64,000 nucleotides of DNA, taken from the NCBI GenBank assembly GCA_029256725.1, contig JAQSXJ010000057.1, positions 1 to 64,000 on the forward strand, in the 5' to 3' direction. Every line of letters begins with the position of its first letter. Position 1 is the stretch's first letter. Under the pieces are notes generated by a model, which ran no database searches, was not told the DNA's origin, and saw nothing but the letters and a program-made list of their open reading frames with translations. Shown here piece by piece: positions 36,546-46,523 of this stretch. The stretch is from Anaerocolumna sp. (GTDB lineage: Bacteria > Bacillota > Clostridia > Lachnospirales > Lachnospiraceae). A program made the translations under genes and the position numbers.

Positions 36546-38903
36546 TTACAATATCTCTAACATCAGATCAACGCCTGGTTTAGTCGTCTTATTATAGAAG
36601 AAGTCATATCGGAAAAACATATAACCATCAACAAGTCCGGTATCCCTTCCGTATTCCACCATATTCTTAAGTACATTAGGATCATTCAGCCAGTCTTTTT
36701 CAATATTGGAACCAGATCTGTAGGTTGCAATACCTACGTATACCTTAACCGTTGAACTGGTACGGTAGGATAACCATGTCTTAAGAATCTTGTCATAGGG
36801 GTAGGTAGCATGTGAGAAGGTCCAGTAAAGCTGAGGGCAGATATAATCCACATATCCATCGGAAGACAACCAGGTCTTTACATCCACATAATAGGACTGA
36901 TCGCTTGCCAGGGAATCAATAAAACCACCTGGACTGATACCAAATTCTACACTTTTATCAATCTTTTTAATGGTACTGTAGGCATTTCTTACCATGGTAT
37001 TGACATTGTATCTTCTCCAATTAGCAATTGTCATTGGAGTAATATTGTTTTTCTTACAGATTTCAGAATAAGCTTCATATTCCTGAGAATCAAAATTCTT
37101 CTTATAATTGCTTCCAAGTGCAGGGTAGAAATAATCATCGAAATGAATACCGTCTACATCGTAGTTTGTAACGATTTCTTTAATACCATTAACAATCAAA
37201 TCCTGAACTTCTTTTACTGCAGGATTGTAATAAAGGTTATTATTAAAGGAAAGAACGTTTCTGTCATTAGAGGTATCCTTATCTTCTTTCCATACTCTGG
37301 CAGGATTATCTTTTGACAGCTTAGAGTAGTCTGTACTTCCTGTGGTAACTCTGTAAGGATTAAGCCATGCATGGAAGGCAAGACCTCTCTTATGAGCTGC
37401 TTCTACCATATAGGCTAGTGGATCAAATCCTGGGCTGGTTCCCTGGGTTCCGGAAGCATATTTTGACCAGGGGAAGTAAGCGGAAGGATACATTGCATCA
37501 CCGAAAGGACGCACCTGTACTACTACTGCATTCATTTTCAAATCTACAACATTATCGAACATGGTATCGATAGTCTTCTCAAAGGTAGCTTTTGTAAAGC
37601 CGTTCTTACCGTAGTTCGCAAATTCCAGATAAGAAATCCAGACAGCTTTAAGCTCTAACTGTATTTCAATAGTCTTTATGATGCGATTACCAGCCTTATC
37701 TTCTGCCATAACACTGTAGGTGCCTGACCCTGTAGCAGTAAAGTTCTTAGAAGAAGTAATATCCTTTGCAGTATCCCATTTAGCTGAGGATACGGAAGTA
37801 TTACTGCCTTTTATGAATTTGATCTTACCAATTCCGGATGCATCTTTAGCACTGGAAGTAACGGTTGCTTTCTGATTCATAACGGAGGAAGAAAGGCTTA
37901 AAGTTGGTTTTGTTATATCAATGTTACTAACCTGTACAGAACCGATGGTTTCGTTACCGGCCTTATCCTTTAAAAGTACGGTAAAGGTTCCATTTGCAGT
38001 TGCTGTAAAAGATCCTGTACCATCCTCTTTAAGCTCAGCGGTTTCATAAGCTCCTTTTGTAAAATCAGCGGAGGTTTTAGTTCCGGACATATAATAAGCA
38101 GATGCGATGCCTGATTCGTTATCTTCCCCTTTGATGGTAACTTCTACACTTTTGTTAATTGGTTCTTGCGTACTTAAAGTATAAGAGAATACAGGAGCAG
38201 TCTTGTCAATATTACTTATCTTAACAGTCTTAAGGACTGTGTTACCGGCTAAATCCTTTAATAAAAAGGTAATGGTATTATTTCGTGTTACCGTTAATTT
38301 TCCGGTGTATGTATAGAGATCTTTTTGGGTATCATCTGTTGAATTTGTTAAAACAATTTCTTTGGTGGTTTCAGTAAAGTTCTCAGTTTTCCTATTACCT
38401 GTCATATACTGAAGACTCTTGATACCCTTCCCTTCTTCTGTTACTGTTAGAGCTAACACAACATTTCCCTTTGTATCTTTTAAGGTACTTAATGCAATTG
38501 CAAGTTTTGGTTCAATTGTATCAATATTTGATATGGTTATGGTCTTAACGGTAGCATTACCTGCTTTGTCCAGCGCATAAAAGGTATAGGTCTTATTTGC
38601 GGAGAAAGAAACTGCTGCAGTATTCTTTGAATTGATTTTTAAAGTAGTGCCTGCTGATTTAAAGTAGGCGGCTGTTCTTTTGCCGCTGGCCCATTTCAGG
38701 GATTTGATACCGGAAGAATCAGTCGCTTTTGCGGTTACTTTCACTTTGCCATTGGTCGGTTCTTTTGTACTTGCTGTTAGCGTTAATTTGGGTGCTGTTT
38801 TATCTGCTGCAGCAAAAACAGTACTCTTATGAAGCAGTAAACTGCTTACTGAAAAGAGTATTAATAAAGCCCATATATATTTCGTTTTAATCCTTCGTAG
38901 CAT
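36546..38903 (-). CDS. Secreted GHL10 (DUF187) hydrolase with four Ig-like repeats
   Basis: 785 residues. A signal peptide ends near AAA (about residue 32). Four repeats of about 95 residues follow, each starting with D-x-x-x-P and ending in a SNID or KDKAGN strand, resembling Ig-like adhesion or binding modules. The C-terminal TIM-barrel domain (about residues 420-785) is GHL10/DUF187: KAVWISYLEF, AVVVQVRPFGDAMYPS, GLAFHAWLNPYRV, DGIHFDDYF, GISPGG and YICPQLYW. Such proteins are thought to act on cell-wall or surface glycans. I start at 38903 behind GGGAG. It lies downstream of the broken amidase on the same strand, suggesting wall-related work. Confidence 0.88.
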   Translation of the reverse strand: MLRRIKTKYIWALLILFSVSSLLLHKSTVFAAADKTAPKLTLTASTKEPTNGKVKVTAKATDSSGIKSLKWASGKRTAAYFKSAGTTLKINSKNTAAVSFSANKTYTFYALDKAGNATVKTITISNIDTIEPKLAIALSTLKDTKGNVVLALTVTEEGKGIKSLQYMTGNRKTENFTETTKEIVLTNSTDDTQKDLYTYTGKLTVTRNNTITFLLKDLAGNTVLKTVKISNIDKTAPVFSYTLSTQEPINKSVEVTIKGEDNESGIASAYYMSGTKTSADFTKGAYETAELKEDGTGSFTATANGTFTVLLKDKAGNETIGSVQVSNIDITKPTLSLSSSVMNQKATVTSSAKDASGIGKIKFIKGSNTSVSSAKWDTAKDITSSKNFTATGSGTYSVMAEDKAGNRIIKTIEIQLELKAVWISYLEFANYGKNGFTKATFEKTIDTMFDNVVDLKMNAVVVQVRPFGDAMYPSAYFPWSKYASGTQGTSPGFDPLAYMVEAAHKRGLAFHAWLNPYRVTTGSTDYSKLSKDNPARVWKEDKDTSNDRNVLSFNNNLYYNPAVKEVQDLIVNGIKEIVTNYDVDGIHFDDYFYPALGSNYKKNFDSQEYEAYSEICKKNNITPMTIANWRRYNVNTMVRNAYSTIKKIDKSVEFGISPGGFIDSLASDQSYYVDVKTWLSSDGYVDYICPQLYWTFSHATYPYDKILKTWLSYRTSSTVKVYVGIATYRSGSNIEKDWLNDPNVLKNMVEYGRDTGLVDGYMFFRYDFFYNKTTKPGVDLMLEIL

Positions 38904-38968
38904 ACTAACTCCCATCTGTGTGCTTTAGCACATTAATCTTTGTTACTCCCTTGCAGTATTATTTATCA

Positions 38969-39124
38969 AGCTGAATTTGTCAATGAATTGCTAGCCTGCT
39001 GAATTGCTATCCAGCTGAATATGTTTAATCCTACTGAACTTGTTTTATTCTGCTAAATTGCTAATCCAGCTGAATTTTTTATCCTTGTGAATTTATTATA
39101 TTCTGCAGAAATTTGTCTTATCCT
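38969..39124. repeat. Degenerate 16-19-bp tandem repeat
   Basis: About nine loose copies of a GCTGAATTNNTATCC-like unit in the gap between the amidase pseudogene and the GHL10 gene. Best matched pair: 38999-39014 and 39052-39068. Confidence 0.65.
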
Positions 39125-39140
39125 GTCATATTCATAAAAA

Positions 39141-39168
39141 GGGCTGTTGCATTATCTGCAACAGTCCC
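39141..39168 (-). terminator. Terminator of amidase gene
   Basis: GGGCTGTTGCA / TGCAACAGTCCC stem, five T on the minus strand. Confidence 0.8.
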
Positions 39169-39189
39169 TTCTTGTGTCCATCTTACCTG

Positions 39190-41701
39190 TTATCGGCCGG
39201 TGGGATAAGCATCAAATACTTCACAAATGCTTTCATATATTGCTAATGCAGCCTCTTGTAACAACCAGATTCTGACTGGAAATATAACGCTTCTGCGTTT
39301 CCAGCTTATCAGTCAGGGAATTGAGTACTAAGGTTGCCAGCGTTTTACTGTTAAGTCCTGCTGAGTTCTTAGAAGTATTTGCACTGTAGTAATAGATTTC
39401 TGTTCCCTTTGGATCAGTCTTTGTATTGGCATTCATATGAAGACTTACAAACATATCCGCTCCTACAAGATCAGCAAAAGCTGCTCGGTCATAGAGGTTT
39501 ACCTTTGTATCGTCATATCTTGAATAGTATGCCTTTACCTCAGAATCAGGACTGTTAAAGTACTGTCTGGTAAGTTCATACATAATTTCATAATTCAGAT
39601 CTTTCTCATATATGGTCTTACCGTTTAAGCTGCGTACAGCACCGGGATCAGTACCGCCATGACCTGCATCCAGAACTACGATATTCGTATAGATATCTTT
39701 TGGATTGCCAAGGGTTATACCAACTTTGTTATTACCTAGATCAGTAAGCTTATATCCCTGCAGTGCGGCAGTATCAATTACAATCTTAGTCTTACCGCCT
39801 TCAACCAGAAGCCCGAGCTTATTAATTATACTATCAGACCAGGCAACTGGATTTTGATTAAAGAAATCAGTTCTGTCACCGGGTAACTGAATTAAAATCC
39901 TATTCTTATAATACAGATCTTCTGAGGTGATATCTGAAAAGGATAAATCTGATGGAAGCTTAAACTCGATGGAATAACCGGTGGATACCTCTATTTCAAA
40001 GAATATTTTATAAGAGCTGCCATTCTGCTCAACACGGTAACCGGCATTTGAGTTCTTTTCAAAAGTTATCACAGAAGTGTTACCTGCAGTTGAACTGGTA
40101 ACTGACTTCAGTGCTGCAAGATTGGTCTGAATATTATTATTTCCAATACCATTTACAGTAGAAGGAAATTGCAGCGTAACCATGTTGCCTGATTCGGTTA
40201 AATCTACTTTCAGATCTTTCATACCGGATATCTGTAAGAATTCTTCTCCGGCGGAAACTCCTGCGGTAATAAGATTGATATAGTTACGGTAAAGTTTTAT
40301 ATACAGTGTGTTGCTGTCTGAGGATAAGGATAATTCATACTTAAGCTCAGGCTCAGCAAGTGAAAATGCTAAATTAAAGGCTGTAGGATCAGTAGTGTCA
40401 GCGCTAAGAGTTACAAGGCTAGCAAGACTGCCACCTAAGGATAGGGTCTGGTTGTTGCCCGTAGCATTGTTAATATGCAAGTTAAGCAGTGTATCCTGTT
40501 TGGTAAGTGTTGATTTGCTAAAGGGAGTGGTTCCGCTTATTGCATAAGTTTCACTGTTTGTGGTAGATTCCACTTTAGTGATTCCAGTTATGTACGAACT
40601 TTGCTGTGTATCCTGTGATACTTCAAGAGCATTTCCCAAATTACTTAATTTTGTGTATTCATCAAGGTTTGAAGCGGCAATACCCCAGCTAAAAGTTGTA
40701 GTATCAGGTATTGGGTCATCACTTAATTCAGGACCGCCATTTCCCGAATCCGGCAGGGTTACGATCTTACTCTTTGTTAAAAATGAAGTTTTAGATGCAG
40801 AATCCCACTTGTAATCATAACCCAGATAAGAAGCAACAAAGCTGCCCGGAACCATTACATATGCCACCTTTGTATCCAGATTGGTTACAAGTAAAGGAGC
40901 AGTGTCCATTGTTCTGGCTTTTCCGTTAACATAAGCAGTTTTCTTACCCATAGTCAATACAACTTTCGTGGTACTGTTGGATAAGGTAAGCACCCCGGTT
41001 GACTTATCGTAGTTATAATCAGCTTTAATGGAGGAAGATGAAAATACTTTATAAGCTTGAAGCAGTGCGGTATTATTAACAATAATACTAGGCATGTCAC
41101 TGACATCAACCTTTTTCTTATCAATAGTAACGGTGCCTTTGGTTCCTGTATAAGCGACTTTACTGCCGTTATAGGATAAGTTCATGGGACTGGTGATTTC
41201 ACCGGTAGCAGTACTTGAATTCCAGGTATAAACATAACCAAAACTTTCAGCTACGAAGGTAACTGGAACCATGTATTTTGTTTTTTTGGTATCTTTAAAT
41301 GTTATTTTTGTAGGTGCTTGGGACATTGTAACTTTTTTCCCATTCAGCACTGCTGTCTTACTGCCCTCTGTCAGTACTAATTTTTTATCGTTTTGTGACA
41401 GGGTAAGAACACCTTTGGATTTGTTATAGGAATATTTAAGTCCCACTCCCGAATTAACGAAAACATCGAGAAAGGAAGCCAGTGAAGTTCCGTCAATGAT
41501 AATACCTGGTGTGTTCTTCATATTAATGGTTTTACCATTAAAAGTGTATTTAGCTTGTGTACCGGTGTAGGCAAGATTCTTCTTTGTACTGTATAGATAC
41601 AGGTTCAGTTTGGATGCCGCCGATACTTCTGTAAAGGGAAGGCATATAAGAACCAGAGCCAGAATCCCTATTAATTTCCAGTTGTTTCTTAATTTGAACA
41701 T
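39190..41701 (-). pseudogene. N-acetylmuramoyl-L-alanine amidase, catalytic end deleted
   Basis: Signal peptide (to about residue 29), two copper-amine-oxidase-N-like domains (about 30-170 and 175-310), AMIN-like beta regions, then an Amidase_3 domain from about residue 675. Zinc ligands are present: His in DAGHGGTDPG, Glu in IYEKDLN, His in SLHMNAN. After QNLVVTR the frame ends within seven codons (822 residues). The normal C-terminus, ALAIYESICEVFDAYPTGR, is found in another frame up to 39190. The segment between, which should hold the catalytic Glu of a VEVGF-type motif (roughly 30-40 residues), is missing. A deletion plus frameshift therefore leaves a protein that can bind but probably not cut peptidoglycan. 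Confidence 0.85.
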
Positions 41702-42171
41702 ATTTCTATCTTCCTTCTGTATATTGACAATCGTTCAGATGGTTTAATCCTGTGTATATCCGAACATCTGTTTATTTGCTATGACATTATAAATATCAAA
41801 TATGCAAGTACTGTCTTGCTATCTAGATAAACTAACTATGAGACAGCCCAGTTATCAGGTTACCTTAATCTTACATCATCCCTCCCTTATTAAATATTTG
41901 CGCATCTGATATAAATCTTTCGAATTACAATGGTACAAAGCAATAATTACTCGCAATAAAAACAAATCGGATTATTTTAATGCTATAATATAATGCAAGT
42001 AATTCTATAAATTTTCTTATCACGATACTTAAAGCAGGATGTATATTTTTTTAGATTTTAAGTGAAGAAAAATTCTAAAAAAATGTAATACATACCTAAC
42101 TTTCATCCTCTTATACCTTAAAGTGTAAACGTGTTAAAATTATGTCATTTTTTTGTTATTAATGAATTTTA
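41702..42171. other. Divergent intergenic region
   Basis: About 470 AT-rich bases between the divergent amidase and recombinase genes. It must hold both promoters. I see only the recombinase promoter/palindrome (42172-42207) with any clarity and no coding frame. Confidence 0.5.
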
Positions 42172-42207
42172 TGGTCATTTTGCCTAATACATGGTATACT
42201 TTAGGCA
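42172..42207 (+). promoter_or_regulatory. Recombinase promoter with overlapping palindrome
   Basis: TGGTCA (42172-42177), 17-base spacer, TATACT (42195-42200). An inverted repeat TGCCTAA (42181-42187) / TTAGGCA (42201-42207) surrounds the -10, as an operator would. Confidence 0.55.
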
Positions 42208-42252
42208 GGTCTAAGAATGAAAATGAGAAATTAATTACAGAGGTGTTTTACT

Positions 42253-43302
42253 ATGGCAGAACATACTTATCATGACAAAATGAATATATACAATACAAAA
42301 CGTCTGCGAAAGGTGTTAGAAGAACTCCCTCCTTTCTGCAAAGATTTTTTCAGAGGAATTGAACCTACCACCTCCTCTTTAACAAGAATAGCATATGCGT
42401 ATGACATCAGGGTGTTTTTTGAATTCCTGATCTCCAGTAATCCGGCTTTTAAGAACCTGGCTGTTAAGGATATTAAACTGGAGGTATTGGATCAGATCAA
42501 AGCGATTGATCTGGAAGAATACTTGGACTATCTCTCCTATTATAAAAAGGGGGATATGGAACATTTAAATCAGGAAAACGGTAAAAAAAGAAAACTTATC
42601 TCACTCAGGAGCTTTTATAACTATTATTTTAAGAAAGAAATGATTACAACAAATCCTGCTGCCCTGGTGGATGTCCCCAAATTGCACGGGAAGGAAATCA
42701 TACGACTGGATATTGACGAAGTCGCAAGACTTCTGGATCAGATAGAATCCGGTGAGAAGATGACAAAACAGCAATTAAAATATCACGAGAAAACTAAGAA
42801 AAGGGATCTGGCTCTGATTACTCTTCTCTTAGGTACAGGAATCCGAGTGTCTGAGTGTGTCGGCCTTGATCTAAATGATGTGGATTTTCATAATGACGGC
42901 ATTAAGATTAAACGAAAAGGCGGATCAGAATCTATCATTTATTTTGGTGAAGAAGTCAGGGCTGCATTGGAAATCTATCTCTTGGAAAGAGAGACGATTA
43001 TTCCTGAAACCGGTAGTGAGGAAGCCCTTTTTCTGTCTCTTCAAAAGAAAAGGATTGGTGTTAAGTCCGTAGAAAATCTGGTTAAGAAATACTCTTCCCT
43101 TGTTACCAGCTTAAAACGCATTACGCCTCATAAACTGAGAAGCACCTATGGTACCAGTTTGTACCGTGAAACCGGTGACATCTATCTGGTAGCGGATGTT
43201 TTAGGACATAAGGATGTTAATACTACCAAGAAGCATTATGCTGCTATTGAAGATTCCAGAAGAAGAAGTGCGGCAGGTAAGGTCAGGTTGAGAGAAAGTT
43301 AA
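42253..43302 (+). CDS. Tyrosine recombinase (XerC/D-like)
   Basis: 349 residues. N-terminal SAM-like core-binding domain (about 20-130) and catalytic domain with the complete set: Arg in GTGIRVSE, the beta-hairpin Lys, HKLR, His in LGHKDV and nucleophile Tyr in KKHYAAIE. No attachment sites, excisionase or mobile-element genes are adjacent, so it is more likely a chromosomal recombinase than an active integrase. The start has AGAGGTG seven bases before it. Terminator at 43379. Confidence 0.9.
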   Translation: MAEHTYHDKMNIYNTKRLRKVLEELPPFCKDFFRGIEPTTSSLTRIAYAYDIRVFFEFLISSNPAFKNLAVKDIKLEVLDQIKAIDLEEYLDYLSYYKKGDMEHLNQENGKKRKLISLRSFYNYYFKKEMITTNPAALVDVPKLHGKEIIRLDIDEVARLLDQIESGEKMTKQQLKYHEKTKKRDLALITLLLGTGIRVSECVGLDLNDVDFHNDGIKIKRKGGSESIIYFGEEVRAALEIYLLERETIIPETGSEEALFLSLQKKRIGVKSVENLVKKYSSLVTSLKRITPHKLRSTYGTSLYRETGDIYLVADVLGHKDVNTTKKHYAAIEDSRRRSAAGKVRLRES

Positions 43303-43378
43303 AAGCAAGCTAAAAGCAAGCAACCATGAGCAGGAACTTTATACTTTATAAAAAAGTTAAAAACATGAATATGTCAAG

Positions 43379-43405
43379 AGAAGGAGTGGTCATGCCACTC
43401 CTTCT
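43379..43405 (+). terminator. Terminator of recombinase
   Basis: AGAAGGAGTGG / CCACTCCTTCT perfect stem with 5-base loop, followed by TTCAT; also usable for the convergent methyltransferase. Confidence 0.8.
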
Positions 43406-43487
43406 TTCATCTAAATATATTATTACAGATACATCCTATCTGCCAAAGGCATAAAATCTATTATTGGTGAAGCCGTAGCAGCTAGCT

Positions 43488-44255
43488 TTATCTTTGTTTA
43501 ATTGCCCTGGTTGCCATATATTGAGGAGCATATTCACGTATGGCAGCCCCGCCTGGTCTGTCTCTGTCCTCATACAAATCTGTCAATGTAAAGCCAGCCT
43601 TTAACTGACCTCCAAGTTGCTCTTCCATACTATGGCTGAATTGAATACCTTCATAATTGTCAGCCATCCGGTCATATTTATCCTGTTCCATTTTTAAAGG
43701 ATTAAAGGGAAGTTTGTTCACAACGGTTAAAGGAGCATCCTCCTCAAACAAAAAGCAAATATCATTTGTAAATCCGGCTAATAGAATCCCCCCCTTTTTT
43801 AGAATCCGGTAACATTCATTCCAAACAGGCTGAATGTGCTCAATATAGCAGTTCGATACCGGATGAAAAATTATATCAAAAGATTCATCTTCAAAAGGCA
43901 GTGGTTTCGTCATATCCCCTTTCAAAATTTTGATATTGTATCCTTCTCTTTTTGCCACCATTCTTTCTGCTGCTAACTGCCGGTCAGAGTAATCAAAGAT
44001 AGTACACTCAGCTCCCAGTGCTGAGAATAGGGGCATCTGCTGTCCTCCTCCGCTTGCTAATCCAAGTAGTTTTCTGTCCTTTAGGCTTCCAAACCATTCA
44101 TGGGGAACTGTTATACAGGGAGTAAGATAAACACCCCACTCTCCCATTTTCGCTTTTTGATAGTCTGCCGGTGTAATCGGAATGGACCATTCACAGTTAT
44201 TTTCAGACCATTTATCCCAGGTCTTTGAATTAATTTCTGTATATTTTTGTTTCAT
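43488..44255 (-). CDS. SAM-dependent methyltransferase
   Basis: 255-residue class I methyltransferase. Motif I is LLGLASGGGQQMPLFSALG, the acidic strand 2 is CTIFDYSDRQL, motif II is LPFEDESFDIIFHP, and ILKKGGILLAGF follows. The N-terminal WDKWSENNCEWSIPI is typical of a clostridial group annotated only as methyltransferase. Substrate unknown. Single gene. Confidence 0.85.
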   Translation of the reverse strand: MKQKYTEINSKTWDKWSENNCEWSIPITPADYQKAKMGEWGVYLTPCITVPHEWFGSLKDRKLLGLASGGGQQMPLFSALGAECTIFDYSDRQLAAERMVAKREGYNIKILKGDMTKPLPFEDESFDIIFHPVSNCYIEHIQPVWNECYRILKKGGILLAGFTNDICFLFEEDAPLTVVNKLPFNPLKMEQDKYDRMADNYEGIQFSHSMEEQLGGQLKAGFTLTDLYEDRDRPGGAAIREYAPQYMATRAIKQR

Positions 44256-44410
44256 TATAATATCCTCACTTTCAGTAAATCAAAGATTTTAATAAGCAGC
44301 AACGCTTAAGATAAGGATATCATATAGGCGCCTTTTTGTATGTGCCATATAATTTTTAATAAAAGGTACACACACATTTGCCTTCAATGAACAAAAATAT
44401 TAATCAATTC

Positions 44411-44449
44411 AAAGCAACCACCTTTCAAATATCAAAAGGTGGCTGCTTT
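44411..44449 (-). terminator. Terminator of ABC-F gene
   Basis: AAAGCAACCACCTTT paired with AAAGGTGGCTGCTTT (one bulge), 66 bases past the stop. Confidence 0.7.
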
Positions 44450-44514
44450 CGTTTATCTTATAAATGCCTTTATTAATTACAGGGCGGAATTCTGTAAAAC
44501 CTAAGAAAGATTTA

Positions 44515-46254
44515 TTATAACTGTTTAATCAGTTCTTCCAACTCTTCTGATAATACTTTTGCCTGTTCAAAATCTGTGTTCTTTAGAGCTAGTTCGATCT
44601 TCGTTTCAACGGCTTTCTTCTTCTCTTCAATTTCAAGGTAATCTCTATCAAAATGATTCGCATAAATCATTTTTCTGAATTTACGCATGCTCATCTTTCT
44701 TATGGTCTTATCTTCAATAATTAATACATAATCTACACAATTTGCTATGGTATAGTAATCATGAGATATCATAAGCACAGCACCTTTATATTTTTCTATG
44801 GCTTTTTCCAGTGCGATCTGAGAATAAGTGTCTAAATGGCTAGTCGGCTCATCAAGAAGCAGGAAGTTTGATTTGCCTACAGAAATCTTAGCTAATTGGA
44901 GAATATTCTTTTCACCGCCGGATAAGGAACCAATCTTTTGTGTAAGGACTTCTTCACCAAAACCAAAGTTTAGGATATGTTGTTTAATCTCGTCCTGCGT
45001 TTGAAATCCAAGTTCAAAGAATTCTTCCAGTACCGTATTATTCTCCTGAAGCATCTCACCTTGCAACTGAGATAGGAACGCCATTTTAGTCGATTCAGAA
45101 AGAACTATTGCATCATTATTATTTCTGTAAATATCACGTAGTAATGTTGTCTTCCCTGTTCCGTTTGAACCGATAAGTGCCACTTTATCCGATGATTTTA
45201 TCTCAAAGTTTACATTTTCTAAAAGTACTTCTTGAAAGGCTGCGCTGTAATTTTCAACTTTTAACACAATGGTATCTTCAATCATATTATCAGCTGTAAG
45301 ATTTATTTGGGGCTCTCTGATTTCTACAAAAGGAGCTTTGATTCTTCGAGCTTCCAGTCTTTCCAATACTTTAACCCTGGCATGCAGGGCTTTTCCTCTG
45401 GCAGCTTCTGTGTGAACCGTTGCAATTGCTCTTAGTTTGTCGATAATCATCTCATTTCTTTCAATCTCTTCTGTATCCGCTGCTGCTAGTTCCTGCAGTT
45501 CTATTTTTGTCTGAAGCAAGGAGAAATTATATTCGATATAACTGCCGTCAAATTCCTGTAACTCTTTGTTTTCAAGATGTATGATCTTATTAAAGCAATG
45601 ATTTAGCAGATATCTGTTATGGGTAATAATAAGCATAATCCCTTTGTGTGAGTTTATAAGATTCTTAAGAGAATTCAGGTTATCAAAATCCAAGAAGGCA
45701 TCCGGCTCGTCCATAATCATTAACTCCGGGCTTGTTAGCATTTCTTTAATTACCTGAATCAGCTTGAACTCACCACCGCTTAGCTTTGATACTAAAAGGT
45801 TTTCGTGTTTGCTTAAGTCAGCCAAATTAAGTTTCTTATTAATGATGTTTTTGTAGTCATCTCCACCTATGGCTTCAAAAGCATCCAGTTTTTCCTGATA
45901 TTGCTCCAGCAAAACTTCAAGGTTTTCAGAAGTTTCCATTTCTGTACATATGGCAGTTATTTCATTTTGAAGTTTCATAAAATTCTCAGCAATATATTCA
46001 AAGACAGTAATTTCTTTTGATTTGTCAAGCTGTGAGAACTGGCTTACATAACCAATACGGCAATCGGGATCTATTTCTAATTTTCCGTCAAACATGTATT
46101 TATCAGGATCCATCAGGATATCTAATAAGGTACTTTTTCCACTGCCGCTGGTGCCTATAAAGGCACAATGCTGACCTTCCTCTAATGTAAATGAAATGTT
46201 ATTATATAATTCCTTATCCGGGAAAGAGAAGGAAAAGTTATCTACTTTGATCAT
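44515..46254 (-). CDS. ABC-F ATPase (ribosome-protection type)
   Basis: 579 residues, two ABC domains without membrane segments. Domain 1: GTSGSGKST, LSGGEFKL, LMIMDEPDAFLDFD. Domain 2: GSNGTGKTT, LSGGEKNIL, FLLLDEPTSHLD. Between them lies a charged linker (about 245-300) of the kind that reaches the ribosomal peptidyl-transferase centre. Both catalytic Glu are present. The start at 46254 follows TAGGAG. The family includes translation factors and antibiotic-resistance proteins (Vga, Lsa, Msr). The hairpin leader upstream favours inducible resistance, but the sequence does not prove it. Confidence 0.88.
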   Translation of the reverse strand: MIKVDNFSFSFPDKELYNNISFTLEEGQHCAFIGTSGSGKSTLLDILMDPDKYMFDGKLEIDPDCRIGYVSQFSQLDKSKEITVFEYIAENFMKLQNEITAICTEMETSENLEVLLEQYQEKLDAFEAIGGDDYKNIINKKLNLADLSKHENLLVSKLSGGEFKLIQVIKEMLTSPELMIMDEPDAFLDFDNLNSLKNLINSHKGIMLIITHNRYLLNHCFNKIIHLENKELQEFDGSYIEYNFSLLQTKIELQELAAADTEEIERNEMIIDKLRAIATVHTEAARGKALHARVKVLERLEARRIKAPFVEIREPQINLTADNMIEDTIVLKVENYSAAFQEVLLENVNFEIKSSDKVALIGSNGTGKTTLLRDIYRNNNDAIVLSESTKMAFLSQLQGEMLQENNTVLEEFFELGFQTQDEIKQHILNFGFGEEVLTQKIGSLSGGEKNILQLAKISVGKSNFLLLDEPTSHLDTYSQIALEKAIEKYKGAVLMISHDYYTIANCVDYVLIIEDKTIRKMSMRKFRKMIYANHFDRDYLEIEEKKKAVETKIELALKNTDFEQAKVLSEELEELIKQL

Positions 46255-46292
46255 GATTGCTCCTATCTGCGTGTACGTATTGTTTTTAAGTA

Positions 46293-46339
46293 AAGCTCTC
46301 TCGTACTCATTAAAAGAGAGCTTATAGAAATAAGCTCTC
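46293..46339 (-). promoter_or_regulatory. Attenuator-like hairpins before ABC-F gene
   Basis: On the minus strand, segment 1 GAGAGCTTA (46339-46331) pairs with segment 2 TAAGCTCTC (46325-46317) and is followed by TTTT, an intrinsic terminator shape. Segment 2 can instead pair with segment 3 GAGAGAGCTT (46302-46293). A short in-frame upstream frame begins at 46341. This is the layout of antibiotic-sensing attenuation; function is inference. Confidence 0.55.
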
Positions 46340-46523
46340 ATATATTATTTAGTAAATTGTAGTTTTACTATTAACTTTTAATTTGGGTTATTCTACTTAA
46401 TTTATCCTTAGTAGCATAACATTTTTTACGATGAATTTCAACAACTATTATTTTAGTACTGTATGCAGCATAATCACATGATATACAGCTATCATTTTAT
46501 TTTATATCCCCATTAAAATAAGC

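Noticed and set aside
42253-43302. Integrated mobile element driven by the tyrosine recombinase
   Set aside because: No attachment repeats, excisionase, relaxase, phage genes or tRNA gene nearby; flanking genes look chromosomal.
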